Part shown: piece after piece, positions 37,498-46,602 of the stretch
How the letters are laid out: the number at the start of each line of letters is the position of its first letter
How positions within the stretch are numbered: the stretch's first letter is position 1
Source: Methylobacterium sp. PvR107
Lineage (GTDB): Bacteria; Pseudomonadota; Alphaproteobacteria; Rhizobiales; Beijerinckiaceae
Direction of reading: 5' to 3'
NCBI RefSeq assembly: GCF_017833295.1
Contig: NZ_JAFIBW010000001.1
Coordinates: 3,871,501 to 3,935,500 of the forward strand
Length of the DNA stretch: 64,000 nt
The notes under the pieces: model-generated
What the model saw: only the letters and a program-made list of their open reading frames with translations
Databases searched by the model: none
What the model was told of the DNA's origin: nothing
Program-made: the position numbers and the translations under genes

Positions 37498-38799
37498 ATG
37501 CACATCGTCGACCGACGTTTGAACCCGGGCGGCAAGAGCCTCCCCAACCGCCAGCGCTTCCTGCGCCGTGTGAAGGACGTGGCCCAGCGCGCCGTGCGGG
37601 AATCCGCCCGCGAGAAGGACATCAAGGATCTCGGCAAGGACGGCCGCGTCAGCGTGCCGGCGGACGGCGTGCGCGAGCCGCGCTTCTCTCGCCAGCCCGG
37701 CACCGGCCTGCAGGATCACATCCTGCCCGGCAACAAGACCTACGTGGAGGGCGACACGATCGAGCGGCCGCCGGGTGGCGGCGGCGGTCGCGGCTCCGGC
37801 GAGGGCGGGGAGGGCGGCGAGAACAGCGAGGACGCATTCCGCTTCGTGCTCACCCGCGAGGAGTTTCTGGAGCTGTTCCTCGAGGATCTGGAACTGCCGG
37901 ACCTCGCCAAGCGGCGCCTCGCCATCGTCGAGACCGAGGGACTGCGCCGGGCGGGCTACACGGTGACCGGCTCGCCGGCGAACCTTGCGCTCACCCGGAC
38001 CCTACGCAACTCGATGTCGCGGCGGATCGCCCTCAAGCGCCCGAAGCCCGAGGAGGTCGCGGCCCTGGAGGCGCGGCTCGATGCGCTCCCGGAGAGCGAC
38101 CCTGAGCGGGCGGAGCTGGAGCAGGCGCTGCTGAAGTTGCGCGAGCGCGCGAAGCGCATTCCCTATGTCGATCCGATCGACCTGCGGTTTCGCCGGTTCG
38201 AGCCCTATCCGCGGCCAATCGCTCAGGCCGTGATGTTCTGCCTGATGGACGTGTCCGGCTCGATGACCGAGCACATGAAAGACTTGGCCAAGCGGTTCTA
38301 CATCCTGCTGCACATCTTCCTGACGCGGCGCTACCGCCACGTCGAGATCGTGTTCATCCGCCACACCGATCGGGCGACCGAGGTGGACGAGGAGACGTTC
38401 TTCGGCTCCCGCGAGACTGGCGGCACGCTGGTTTCGTCCGCGCTGGTCGAGATGAAGCGCATCATCGCCGAGCGCTACGACCCCAACGACTGGAACATCT
38501 ACGCGGCCCAGGCCTCGGATGGCGACAACGTCTCCTCGGATGCGCCGACCTCGACAGAGCTGCTGCGCTCGCACATTCTGCCGGCCTGCCAGCACTTCGC
38601 CTATCTGGAGGTCGGGGACGAAAACGGCCCGCGCGCCGGCTTCGTGGAGCACCGCACCACCTTGTGGCGGACCTACGAGGCGATCGCCAAGGCCGGCGGC
38701 CCGATCGCCATGCGCAAGGTCAACCACCGCCGGGAGATCTACCCGGTCTTCCGCGAGCTGTTCGGGCGCAAGGATGCCCGGGCGGAGGCGGAGGGGTGA
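37498..38799 (+). CDS. yeaH: YeaH/YhbH family protein (DUF444)
   Basis: A 433-residue protein of the YeaH/YhbH family with a C-terminal von Willebrand-like fold: VMFCLMDVSGSMTEHMKDLAKRF carries the MIDAS DxSxS. The N-terminus is basic (DRRLNPGGKSLPNRQRFLRR), and a Gly/Glu-rich linker (GGGGGRGSGEGGEGGENSED) lies at about 95-115. It works with PrkA and SpoVR in the stress trio. The start at 37498 opens with MHIVDRRLNPGG, typical of the family. Confidence 0.95.
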   Translation: MHIVDRRLNPGGKSLPNRQRFLRRVKDVAQRAVRESAREKDIKDLGKDGRVSVPADGVREPRFSRQPGTGLQDHILPGNKTYVEGDTIERPPGGGGGRGSGEGGEGGENSEDAFRFVLTREEFLELFLEDLELPDLAKRRLAIVETEGLRRAGYTVTGSPANLALTRTLRNSMSRRIALKRPKPEEVAALEARLDALPESDPERAELEQALLKLRERAKRIPYVDPIDLRFRRFEPYPRPIAQAVMFCLMDVSGSMTEHMKDLAKRFYILLHIFLTRRYRHVEIVFIRHTDRATEVDEETFFGSRETGGTLVSSALVEMKRIIAERYDPNDWNIYAAQASDGDNVSSDAPTSTELLRSHILPACQHFAYLEVGDENGPRAGFVEHRTTLWRTYEAIAKAGGPIAMRKVNHRREIYPVFRELFGRKDARAEAEG

Positions 38800-38896
38800 T
38801 GATGACCCGCGCCGCCTCTTCCTCCCCCCTCTGCGGGGCGAGGGAATTCCCGTCCCGTGGGGACACGGGATACGCTCTGGTTGATCGGGAGGCCGC

Positions 38897-40468
38897 ATGA
38901 CGCTCGTCAAGGCACGCACGCCTCAGATCATTTCGGGCACCCAAAAACCCCTCTTCACCGGCAACGACTGGGATTTCGACACGATCCGCCGCATCCACGA
39001 CGCCTGCGAGGCCGTGGCTGGGCCACAGCTCGGCCTGTCCTGGTACCCGAACCAGATCGAGATCATCACGGCCGAGCAGATGCTCGACGCCTACGCGTCG
39101 ATCGGCATGCCGCTGTTCTACAAGCACTGGTCGTTCGGCAAGCATTTCGCCCAGCACGAGGCCGGCTACCGCCGCGGCCTGATGGGGCTGGCCTACGAGA
39201 TCGTCATCAATTCCGACCCGTGCATCTCCTACGTGATGGAGGAGAACACGGCGACCATGCAGACGCTGGTCATCGCGCACGCCGCCTTCGGCCACAACCA
39301 CTTCTTCAAGAACAACTATCTGTTCCGGCAGTGGACCGATGCCGAGGGCATCCTCGATTATCTCGACTTCGCCAAGGGCTTCATCAGCCGCTGCGAGGAG
39401 CGCTACGGCCACCAGGCCGTGGAGCAGGTGCTCGACGCCGCGCACGCGCTGATGAGCCAGGGCGTCCACCGCTACCCGCGCAAGAAGCGCCCCGACCTCG
39501 CCTCCGAGCAGCGGCGCGAGCGCGAGCGGATCGAGCACGGCGAGCAGATCTACAACGACCTCTGGCGGACCCTGCCGCAGAAGATCGGCACGGCGCGTCC
39601 GGACGTGGCCGCCGAGCGGCGCAAGGCGCTGCTCGAACTGCCGCAGGAAAACATCCTGTACTTCCTGGAGAAGGCCGCGCCGCGTCTGCGCCCCTGGCAG
39701 CGGGAGATCCTGCGCATCGTCCGCCTGGTCGCCCAGTATTTCTACCCGCAGCGCCAGACCAAGGTGATGAACGAGGGCTGCGCCACCTATTGCCACTACC
39801 GGATCATGAACGCCCTGTCGGAATCCGGGCAAATCACCGAGGCGGCCTATCTGGAGTTCCTCCAGTCGCACACCAATGTCATCCGGCAGCCGAACTACGA
39901 CGACCGCTCCTACGGCGGCCACAACCCCTACGCGATCGGTTTCGCGATGATGCAGGACATCGCCCGCATCGTGGAGCAGCCGAGCGACGAGGACCGGGAG
40001 TGGTTCCCCGACATCGCCGGAACCGGCGACGCCATGGCGGTCCTGCGCGACTGCTGGGAGAATTACCGCGACGAGAGCTTCATCCAGCAATTCCTGTCGC
40101 CCAAGCTGATGCGCGACCTGCGGCTGTTCCACGTGGTCGACGATCCCGAGGAGCCGGAATTGCGGGTCGAGGCGATCCACGACGAGCGCGGCTACCGCAA
40201 GCTGCGCCGTGCCTTCGCGCGCCAGTACGATGTGGCGTGGCTCGACCCGGACATCGAGGTGGTGGACGTGGACCTGGAGGGCGACCGGCGCCTGATCCTG
40301 CACCACAAGGCGATCAACAAGATCACCTTGCAGAAGGACGACGCCAAGCGGGTCCTGCAGCACCTCGCCGACCTCTGGGGCTACGACGTGGTGCTCAAGG
40401 AGGTCGAACCGGCCACCGGCACGGTGCTGGGCGAGATCACCGCCAGCGCGCGGCCGATCTTTTTCTGA
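38897..40468 (+). CDS. spoVR: SpoVR family protein
   Basis: A 523-residue protein of the SpoVR/YcgB family. Signatures are NDWDFDTIRRIHDACEAVAG, PLFYKHWSFGKHF, VIAHAAFGHNHFFKNNYLF and NEGCATYCHYRIMNAL, with several conserved His and Glu that could bind metal. SpoVR is needed for Bacillus spore cortex but is common in non-sporulating Proteobacteria with prkA and yeaH. The start at 38897 follows GGGAGG in the 97-nt spacer after yeaH. Confidence 0.95.
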   Translation: MTLVKARTPQIISGTQKPLFTGNDWDFDTIRRIHDACEAVAGPQLGLSWYPNQIEIITAEQMLDAYASIGMPLFYKHWSFGKHFAQHEAGYRRGLMGLAYEIVINSDPCISYVMEENTATMQTLVIAHAAFGHNHFFKNNYLFRQWTDAEGILDYLDFAKGFISRCEERYGHQAVEQVLDAAHALMSQGVHRYPRKKRPDLASEQRRERERIEHGEQIYNDLWRTLPQKIGTARPDVAAERRKALLELPQENILYFLEKAAPRLRPWQREILRIVRLVAQYFYPQRQTKVMNEGCATYCHYRIMNALSESGQITEAAYLEFLQSHTNVIRQPNYDDRSYGGHNPYAIGFAMMQDIARIVEQPSDEDREWFPDIAGTGDAMAVLRDCWENYRDESFIQQFLSPKLMRDLRLFHVVDDPEEPELRVEAIHDERGYRKLRRAFARQYDVAWLDPDIEVVDVDLEGDRRLILHHKAINKITLQKDDAKRVLQHLADLWGYDVVLKEVEPATGTVLGEITASARPIFF

Positions 40469-40558
40469 CCGGGGCCGCGGCAGGGCTGATCCGATCCGAA
40501 CATCTCAGGACGAGGGAGACGGAGGGATGGGGCCGCGGATTGCCTCACGGTAACGCCC

Positions 40559-41002
40559 ATGCTGCAAGGGGCCATGACCGCCACGATCCTCACGCTCGCT
40601 GAGACCATCGCCTTTCTCGACCGCGAATTCCCGCAGATGCAGGCGGGCGGCCGCGCCTACCATCTTGAGGCGGTTGGTCCGCTCTCGGCGCGGATGCGGC
40701 TCGAAGCCCAAGAGCGCTTCCTCCGGCCCGGCGCGACCGTATCGGGGCCGGCCATGATGGCACTCGCCGACTACGCCCTCTACGCGGCGATCCTCGCCAA
40801 TATCGGCCCGGTGGCGCTCGCCGTGACGACGAGCCTGAGCTTCAACTTCCTGCGCAAGCCCATCTCGGGGGATCTCGTGGCGGAGTGCCGGTTGCTCAAG
40901 CTCGGGCGCCGCTTGGCCGTGGGCGAGGTGCTGATCAAAGCCGCCGCGAGCCCGGACCTCGTCTGCCACGCCACCGGGACCTACTCGATCCCGCCCCGCT
41001 GA
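40559..41002 (+). CDS. PaaI-type hotdog thioesterase
   Basis: A 147-residue single-hotdog protein. The core is FLRPGATVSGPAMMALADYALYAAIL, with the catalytic acidic residue in ALADYA, and TTSLSFNFLRKPISGDLVAEC. PaaI-like enzymes hydrolyse acyl-CoA thioesters such as phenylacetyl- or hydroxyphenylacetyl-CoA. The substrate is not predictable here. The start may instead be the ATG at 40574 (MTATILTLAETIA), behind AAGGGG. Confidence 0.85.
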   Translation: MLQGAMTATILTLAETIAFLDREFPQMQAGGRAYHLEAVGPLSARMRLEAQERFLRPGATVSGPAMMALADYALYAAILANIGPVALAVTTSLSFNFLRKPISGDLVAECRLLKLGRRLAVGEVLIKAAASPDLVCHATGTYSIPPR

Positions 41003-41017
41003 GGCGGTATCCCGCGT

Positions 41018-41107
41018 CGTCTTTGCGAGCGGAGCGACGCGATCCAGCAGCGCCACGTTCGCCGATGTTGCGCTGCCCTGGGTTGCGTCGCTTCGCTCGC
41101 AAAGACG
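41018..41107. repeat. Large extragenic palindrome (REP/MITE-like)
   Basis: The arms pair over about 30 bp: CGTCTTTGCGAGC (41018-41030) is the exact reverse complement of GCTCGCAAAGACG (41095-41107), and the next 17 nt pair imperfectly, including GT pairs. It fills the gap between convergent genes. The core resembles the CGTCATTGCGAGC family of extragenic palindromes known from Rhizobiales. Confidence 0.85.
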
Positions 41108-41116
41108 GGAGTCCGA

Positions 41117-41740
41117 TCAGCCGGCGCGCGCCTCGCTGAGCCGGGCCGCGTAGCGGGCGATCAGATCGACCTCCAGGTTGAGCCGGTCGCCTTCGCGCCG
41201 CTCGCCCCAGGTGGTGACCTGAAGGGTGTGGGGGATCAGCAGCACCGAGAACAGGTCGCCCTGGACCGAATTCACCGTGAGCGAGGTCCCGTCCAGGCAG
41301 ACCGAGCCCTTCTCGGCGATGAACTTCGCCAGAGCCGCCGGCGCCCGCAAGGTGAAGCGCTCGCTGGCGCCCCAGGCATCCGCCGTGACGCTCTCGCGCG
41401 CCACGATCTCGGCGAGGCCGTCGACATGGCCGGTAACCAGATGGCCGCCGAGTTCGTCGCCGATCCTCAGGGAGCGTTCGAGGTTGATCCGCGTGCCCGT
41501 GACCCAGGAGCCCACACTGGTGCGCGCCAGGGTCTCGGCGGCGGCGTCGACCGCGAAGACGCAGCCGCCCTCTTCCGGCTCCACCGAGACCGCCGTGAGG
41601 CATGGGCCCGCGCAGGCGATCGAGGCACCGAGTGCGATCGTCGCCGGGTCGTAGGATGCGCGGATCGCGATCCGGCGCAGGTCGCCCTCGCCTGCGACCG
41701 AGACGACCGTGCCGATGGCGCTGACCAACCCCGTGAACAT
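41117..41740 (-). CDS. ribE: Riboflavin synthase alpha subunit
   Basis: A 207-residue enzyme that dismutates two 6,7-dimethyl-8-ribityllumazine to riboflavin. Two lumazine-binding repeats are evident: MFTGLVSAIGTVVSV with CAGPCLTAV, then HLVTGHVDGLAEIV with LDGTSLTVNSV. The start MFTGLV is invariant in the family. It lies 3 nt after ribD, in a ribD-ribE order. Confidence 0.97.
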   Translation of the reverse strand: MFTGLVSAIGTVVSVAGEGDLRRIAIRASYDPATIALGASIACAGPCLTAVSVEPEEGGCVFAVDAAAETLARTSVGSWVTGTRINLERSLRIGDELGGHLVTGHVDGLAEIVARESVTADAWGASERFTLRAPAALAKFIAEKGSVCLDGTSLTVNSVQGDLFSVLLIPHTLQVTTWGERREGDRLNLEVDLIARYAARLSEARAG

Positions 41741-41743
41741 CGC

Positions 41744-42853
41744 TTACGTCCTGTTGCGTTCGTAGGTCACGGCCGCATCCGGCCCGAGCCTGAGCCGCTC
41801 GGCCTCGCGGAACCGATCGCCTGCCAAGGCCTCCGCCAGGAACGGGCCCAGTGCCGGAAGGCCGCCGGCTGCGCCGAGTTCCACCGGTCCGGTGACAAGC
41901 GTGCAGGCCTCGATCAGATCGGCCCGCGCCAGCGCGTCCGCAAGGCGGGGGCCGCCCTCGCTGCACAGGCGCGTCAGTCCGCGCTCGCCCAGATGCGCCA
42001 GGGCGGCCGTCAGGTCGATCCCGCCGGTCGCGTCCGCCGGCACCGTGGCGACCTCGACCCCCAGCGCCTCCAGGGCGCGCTTGGCATGGGCCGGGGCGGA
42101 GCGGGTTGTCAGCACCAGGGTCGGCGTGTCGCGGGCCGTCCGGGCGAGCACGCTGGCCGGGGAGAGCCGCAGATGCGTGTCGAGGACGATCCGCAGGGGC
42201 GAGCGCGCCGCCAGCCCCGGCAGTCGTACGGTCAGCGACGGGTCGTCGGCCCGGGCGGTGCCGATGCCGATCAGGATCCCGTCCGCATGCGCCCGCCAGA
42301 GATGGACCGCCCCGTCCGCCACCGGCCCGGTGATCCGCAGGCGCTCGGGACCGGCGGCCGCGCAGAAGCCGTCGCGGGTCCGGGCGAGCTTCAGGTGCAG
42401 GGCCGGCCGGCCGCGCGTCACCCGGGTGATATGGCCGACATGGTCGCGCGCCGCCGCATCCCGCAGCAGCCCGGTCTCGACCGTGACGCCGCCGGTCCGC
42501 AGCAGGGCGTGGCCGCGGCCCGCCACCCGTGGGTCCGGATCCTCGATCGCGCTGACCACCCGGGCGATCCCCGAGGCCAGGATCGCGTCGGTGCAGGGCG
42601 GCGTGCGGCCGTAATGCGAGCAGGGCTCCAGGGTGACGTAGAGGGTCGCACCGCGGGCGGCGTCGCCCGCGGCGGCGAGCGCCAGCGGCTCGCCGTGCGG
42701 GCGCCCGCCGGGTGCCGTCGCCCCCGTCCCCAGGATCCGCCCCGTTCCGGGCTCGACCACGACGGCGCCGACCGACGGGTTCGGCCAAGTGGTCCCGAGC
42801 CCGCGCCGACCCAGCGCCAGGGCGAGGCGCATGAAATGCGTGTCGTCGCTCAT
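41744..42853 (-). CDS. ribD: Bifunctional riboflavin deaminase/reductase RibD
   Basis: A 369-residue enzyme of riboflavin synthesis with an N-terminal cytidine-deaminase-like domain ([35 protein letters not shown]) and a C-terminal RibD reductase domain ([37 protein letters not shown]). The zinc/catalytic triplet usually reads HAE and here is HGE; Glu and both Cys ligands are kept. It overlaps nrdR by 4 nt. Confidence 0.96.
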   Translation of the reverse strand: MSDDTHFMRLALALGRRGLGTTWPNPSVGAVVVEPGTGRILGTGATAPGGRPHGEPLALAAAGDAARGATLYVTLEPCSHYGRTPPCTDAILASGIARVVSAIEDPDPRVAGRGHALLRTGGVTVETGLLRDAAARDHVGHITRVTRGRPALHLKLARTRDGFCAAAGPERLRITGPVADGAVHLWRAHADGILIGIGTARADDPSLTVRLPGLAARSPLRIVLDTHLRLSPASVLARTARDTPTLVLTTRSAPAHAKRALEALGVEVATVPADATGGIDLTAALAHLGERGLTRLCSEGGPRLADALARADLIEACTLVTGPVELGAAGGLPALGPFLAEALAGDRFREAERLRLGPDAAVTYERNRT

Positions 42854-43383
42854 GAGCGTCCGGCGCGGCGGCGTCCCGATGTCTCTGGCTCCGGCTCGAC
42901 CTCCGGTTCGGGCGCGCCCGCCGGCACCGGGGTGCCGTCGCTCAGCGTGCCGAGCAGGTCCTCGAAGTCCTTGGCCTCGCGGAAGTTCTTGTAGACCGAG
43001 GCGAAGCGCACGTAGGCGACATCGTCGAGGCCCTTGAGCCCCGCCATCACCAGCTCACCGATCGCCTCGGAGGTCACCTCCGGCTCGCCCGCGCTCTCGA
43101 GCTGCCGGGTGATGCCGTTGACCAGCCGCTCGATCCGATCGGGATCGACGGCGCGCTTGCGCAAAGCCACGTCGATGGAGCGCTGGAGCTTGTCCCGGTC
43201 GAAGGGCACGCGCTTGCCGGAGCGCTTGAGCACCACGACCTCGCGCAGCTGCACCCGCTCGAAGGTGGTGAAGCGGCCGGCGCAGTCGGGACAGACCCGG
43301 CGGCGCCGGATCGCGGCGCCGTCCTCGGAGGGCCGCGAGTCCTTCACCTGGGTCTCGGAGCCGCCGCAATAAGGACACCGCAT
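42850..43383 (-). CDS. nrdR: Transcriptional repressor NrdR
   Basis: A 177-residue nucleotide-sensing repressor of ribonucleotide reductase genes. Cys 3, 6, 31 and 34 form the zinc ribbon ([18 protein letters not shown]). The ATP-cone follows ([21 protein letters not shown]). A Pro/Glu-rich tail of about 25 residues is longer than usual. It overlaps ribD through ATGA; NrdR beside riboflavin genes is common in alphaproteobacteria. Confidence 0.97.
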   Translation of the reverse strand: MRCPYCGGSETQVKDSRPSEDGAAIRRRRVCPDCAGRFTTFERVQLREVVVLKRSGKRVPFDRDKLQRSIDVALRKRAVDPDRIERLVNGITRQLESAGEPEVTSEAIGELVMAGLKGLDDVAYVRFASVYKNFREAKDFEDLLGTLSDGTPVPAGAPEPEVEPEPETSGRRRAGRS

Positions 43384-43402
43384 GGGTTTCGCGCTCGGGC
43401 AT

Positions 43403-43441
43403 GGAAACGGCCGCGGACCGGTCGGGTCCGCGGCCGTTTCC
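43403..43441 (-). terminator. Strong terminator of glyA
   Basis: A perfect 17-bp stem (43403-43419 with 43425-43441) closes a 5-nt loop between glyA and nrdR. Read leftward the 3' arm ends in GTTTCC. It separates glyA from the nrdR-rib transcript. Confidence 0.8.
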
Positions 43442-43486
43442 TAATCCACTCGGGGGGCGGGCCGGAAGGTCAGCCCCGCTTGGGCT

Positions 43487-44791
43487 TCAGCCGTAGATCG
43501 GGAACCGGTCCGTCAGCGCATGGACGCGGCGCTTGACGTCGGCCTCGACCGCGCTGTCACCCGCCTCGCCCTTGGCGACGAGACCGTCCAGCACCTCGAC
43601 GATGAACCCGCCGATCTGCTTGAACTCGGCGACGCCGAAGCCGCGCGACGTGCCGGCCGGGGTGCCGAGCCGGATGCCTGAGGTGATGGTCGGCTTCTGC
43701 GTGTCGAAGGGCACGCCGTTCTTGTTGCAGGTGATGTCGGCCCGCGACAGCGCGGCTTCCGCCGCCTTGCCGGTCAGGCCCTTCCGCTGCAGGTCGACCA
43801 GCATCAGGTGGTTGTCGGTGCCGCCCGAGGTGATGTCGTAGCCGCCCGACATGAGCGTATCGGCGAGCGCCTTGGCGTTCTCCACCACCTGGCGGGCGTA
43901 GATCTTGAACTCGGGCTTCAGCGCCTCGCCGAAGGCCACGGCCTTGCCGGCGATGACGTGCATCAGCGGGCCGCCCTGGATACCGGGGAAGATCGCCGAG
44001 TTGAACTTCTTGGCCAGCGCCTCGTCGTTCGTCAGGATCATGCCACCACGGGGACCGCGGAGGGTCTTGTGGGTCGTGGTGGTCACCACGTGGGCGTGCG
44101 GGAACGGCGACGGGTGCACGCCGGCCGCGATCAACCCGGCGAAGTGGGCGGCGTCGACCATGAAGTAGGCGCCGACCGAATCGGCGATCTCGCGGAACTT
44201 GGCGAAGTCCCAGTGACGCGGATAGCCCGAGCCGCCGGCGATGATCACCTTCGGCTTGTGCTCCTGCGCGAGCTGGGCGACCTGCTCCATGTCGATCCGC
44301 TGGTCGTCACGGCGCACCGTGTAGGAGACCGGCTTGAACCACTTGCCCGAGACGTTCGGCGGAGCGCCGTGCGTCAGGTGGCCGCCGGCCGCGAGGTCGA
44401 GGCCCAGGAAGGTGTCGCCAGGCTGCATCAGCGCCAGGAACACGCCCTGGTTGGCCTGGGACCCGGAATTCGGCTGCACGTTGGCGAAGCCGCAATCGAA
44501 CAGGCGCTTGGCGCGCTCGATCGCGAGGTCCTCGGCGATGTCCACGAACTGGCAGCCGCCGTAATAGCGCCGGCCCGGATAGCCCTCGGCGTACTTGTTG
44601 GTCAGCACCGAGCCCTGCGCCTCCAGCACGGCGCGGGAGACGATGTTCTCCGAGGCGATCAGCTCGATCTCGTGCTGCTGGCGGCCGAGCTCCTTGGCCA
44701 CGGCCTCGGCGATCTCGGGATCGGCTTCCGTGAGGGGGGCGGCGAAGAAGCTGTTGGAGAAGTGCTTGTCGGCGGCGGTACCGGCGCTCAT
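43487..44791 (-). CDS. glyA: Serine hydroxymethyltransferase
   Basis: A 434-residue PLP enzyme that interconverts serine and glycine with methylene-tetrahydrofolate. In Methylobacterium it is also an assimilatory step of the serine cycle. The PLP lysine lies in [29 protein letters not shown] and [12 protein letters not shown] are further signatures. The start [20 protein letters not shown] carries a short N-terminal extension. The 234-nt upstream region shows no riboswitch I can recognise. Confidence 0.97.
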   Translation of the reverse strand: MSAGTAADKHFSNSFFAAPLTEADPEIAEAVAKELGRQQHEIELIASENIVSRAVLEAQGSVLTNKYAEGYPGRRYYGGCQFVDIAEDLAIERAKRLFDCGFANVQPNSGSQANQGVFLALMQPGDTFLGLDLAAGGHLTHGAPPNVSGKWFKPVSYTVRRDDQRIDMEQVAQLAQEHKPKVIIAGGSGYPRHWDFAKFREIADSVGAYFMVDAAHFAGLIAAGVHPSPFPHAHVVTTTTHKTLRGPRGGMILTNDEALAKKFNSAIFPGIQGGPLMHVIAGKAVAFGEALKPEFKIYARQVVENAKALADTLMSGGYDITSGGTDNHLMLVDLQRKGLTGKAAEAALSRADITCNKNGVPFDTQKPTITSGIRLGTPAGTSRGFGVAEFKQIGGFIVEVLDGLVAKGEAGDSAVEADVKRRVHALTDRFPIYG

Positions 44792-45025
44792 GGTCTGCCT
44801 CTGTTCTGGTAGGGGCGATGCCCGGCCTTTCGTCGGCGTGCACGGGCGGGCTTTGAAGGTGGGATTCCTACACGCACGGGGCGATCAGGCCAAGCACAGG
44901 CATTTTGCGCGCGCACAAAGAATAATTTGCCGCAGGCCGTAATCCCCCCTTCGACCCGGTCGGGCCTGTTTTCCTAGTTGTTCCCTCAATCGCTTGATAG
45001 AAGGAAAAGATTCATGGAATAAAAC

Positions 45026-45688
45026 ATGAACGAATCGAGCGAACGATGCGCGATGCGAAGTCATGATCCAGATTTGATCCTGGCGTATTCCATTGCGGAA
45101 CTTCGCTTGAGCTTAGCTTTCGTCGCTTTTGAACTTCTGGATAGCAGGGCTGGATTCCGACCGGACCAGCCTCGAGGCTGCGATGGTCGATGGTGCGGAG
45201 AGGGCGGCTCGCTCACCGTCGTTCGCAAGGATCGCACGGGTGACCCTCGGATCGACGGTAAGACGGATGAGATCCTCGATATTCTGACGGACGTCGTCGA
45301 GAGCACGGAGCCGGGAGAGGGGTTCCTCTACGGGATTAGGATCCACGCGAACCTGGCGGCCCGACTGCGCGCGCTGGATCTGCCCGGAATCGGCAGGCAC
45401 GGTGTCGAGCAGAGCTTCGCCGCCGGCGACATCGTCCGCCACGGCCTGTCGGGCAGCATTCGCACGGATGTCCTTCTCCGGGATGGCCGGACCAGTGCGG
45501 CTCCCATCAAGGCGATCTGGGACATCAAGACCGGTGACGAGGGACTGTCGCCAAGTCGCATCCGGGCCCTGCGGGCTGGCGCAGGTGTCGACGCCACCGT
45601 CCCCGTGATCGAGATCCATCTGTTGCGCGGCATGTCCGTCAAGAGCCGCGTCTCTGTCGCCGTCACCATCGGAGTCGTGATCGCATGA
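45026..45688 (+). CDS. Putative nuclease toxin with PD-(D/E)xK-like C-terminus
   Basis: A 220-residue protein that I could not place in a named family. Residues 1-40 are helical. Residues 44-61 (FRPDQPRGCDGRWCGEGG) resemble the NPxQPRDxxGRWT motif that precedes toxin or processing domains in alphaproteobacterial phage-like and polymorphic toxin proteins. Residues about 75-200 form an alpha/beta domain with TDVLLRD (Asp 148) and IWDIKTGDEGLSPSRIR (Asp 166, Lys 168), matching the D-n-DxK order of restriction-endonuclease folds. The next gene starts inside its stop codon (ATGA), as toxin and immunity genes do. Base composition at 45000-45130 is less GC-rich than nearby genes. The nuclease call is inferred. 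Confidence 0.6.
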   Translation: MNESSERCAMRSHDPDLILAYSIAELRLSLAFVAFELLDSRAGFRPDQPRGCDGRWCGEGGSLTVVRKDRTGDPRIDGKTDEILDILTDVVESTEPGEGFLYGIRIHANLAARLRALDLPGIGRHGVEQSFAAGDIVRHGLSGSIRTDVLLRDGRTSAAPIKAIWDIKTGDEGLSPSRIRALRAGAGVDATVPVIEIHLLRGMSVKSRVSVAVTIGVVIA

Positions 45689-46131
45689 GCATGGAAGCGT
45701 ATGCACTGTGTCGGCGGCCGCTCGCCAGCGTGTCGGAATGGCAGGCCGGTCTCGATGCGCTCGGCCTCGATCTGCAATTGCGCTCGGATAAGATCCCACC
45801 AGCTTTGTCGGGACACCTGCCGGCGACGCGGCGTGGCCGGGAATCGGGCTTCGAGTGTTCGAACATTTCACTCTCAGAACTGAGAGACTTCTATCCGGAC
45901 ATCGACTTTGGCGGCTCGTGGTCCTGTGCCTATGCCTTCAACTTCGGCACCATTTCGGAATCCATCGGCGCCCTGATGGCCATTGCCGCTTGCGTGCACG
46001 TGGTGCGAGGGCTCGCCTACTATCCGGAGGACGGCCGCCTGCTGAGCGCTGATCAGGCGGTCCAGTACGCCCGCGATACGGTGCCGGGGATCGAGGATCT
46101 GGAAGTGCGGCTCGGGGCTGGACAGGCCTGA
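45685..46131 (+). CDS. Putative immunity protein of the 45026 toxin
   Basis: A 148-residue acidic cytosolic protein without signal peptide. The C-terminal half (SESIGALMAIAACVHVVRGL, then YYPEDGRLLSADQAVQYARD) has the shape seen in several immunity families: an Ala-rich helix, then a D/G turn, then a helix. The 4-nt overlap with the upstream gene means obligate co-translation. I recognise no family with certainty. If the partner is a nuclease, this protein should bind and block it. Confidence 0.55.
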   Translation: MSMEAYALCRRPLASVSEWQAGLDALGLDLQLRSDKIPPALSGHLPATRRGRESGFECSNISLSELRDFYPDIDFGGSWSCAYAFNFGTISESIGALMAIAACVHVVRGLAYYPEDGRLLSADQAVQYARDTVPGIEDLEVRLGAGQA

Positions 46132-46214
46132 ATCAGGATCACGCGACCTTCCGAAACCGATCCGCCTGAAAGACGCCGGCAGGGCAACCGCGCCTGTCAA
46201 AACCTTCCTCTGCC

Positions 46215-46526
46215 TCAAGCGGCGAGGTTCGTCTCGATCAGCACCGTCTCGGTCTCGAACGTGGCGGCATGCCATACCCCGGCGGGGAAATGGAACACGC
46301 TGCCGGCTGAAAACGGCTTGCGGCCCTGCTCGGTCTCCAGGAGGCCCGAACCGGAGACGACCTGCACGAACTGCTCGTGCTCGTGGCTGTGACGCGACGC
46401 CGAGACGCCCGCCGGCACCACAACCCGCACGAGGCTCGCGCCAGCGCCCGGAATGGCACGCTTGGCGACGCCATTCTCGGCGCGGCTCTCCGCGCAATTG
46501 GCCCAGGCGGTCAGGTGGTCGGTCAT
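46215..46526 (-). CDS. Small cupin protein
   Basis: A 103-residue single cupin. Motif 1 is HSHEHEQFVQVVSGSG with three His and one Glu, and motif 2 is FPAGVWHAATF with His. The metal-binding set is therefore complete. ATG at 46526 (MTDHLTAWANC) is the likely start. Such stand-alone cupins include dioxygenases, isomerases and sensors; no neighbour gives a hint. Confidence 0.85.
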   Translation of the reverse strand: MTDHLTAWANCAESRAENGVAKRAIPGAGASLVRVVVPAGVSASRHSHEHEQFVQVVSGSGLLETEQGRKPFSAGSVFHFPAGVWHAATFETETVLIETNLAA

Positions 46527-46602
46527 CGTCGCATCGCCTTCGCGGCAGGACATGTGGTCCGGACCCATCGGGTCCCCGGCAACTTGAACCCGCGTGCCCT
46601 CG

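Noticed and set aside
35224..37719. An 831-codon open frame antisense to prkA
   Set aside because: Shadow of a strongly conserved gene; no start signal or domain.
42854..43480. FMN riboswitch upstream of the riboflavin genes
   Set aside because: ribD directly overlaps nrdR and the conserved riboswitch boxes are not present.
44792..45025. Glycine or SAM riboswitch in the glyA leader
   Set aside because: The 234-nt leader has no recognisable paired glycine-aptamer or SAM motif.
45026..46131. Prophage origin of the toxin pair
   Set aside because: No integrase, capsid, tail gene or attachment repeat was found within several kb.
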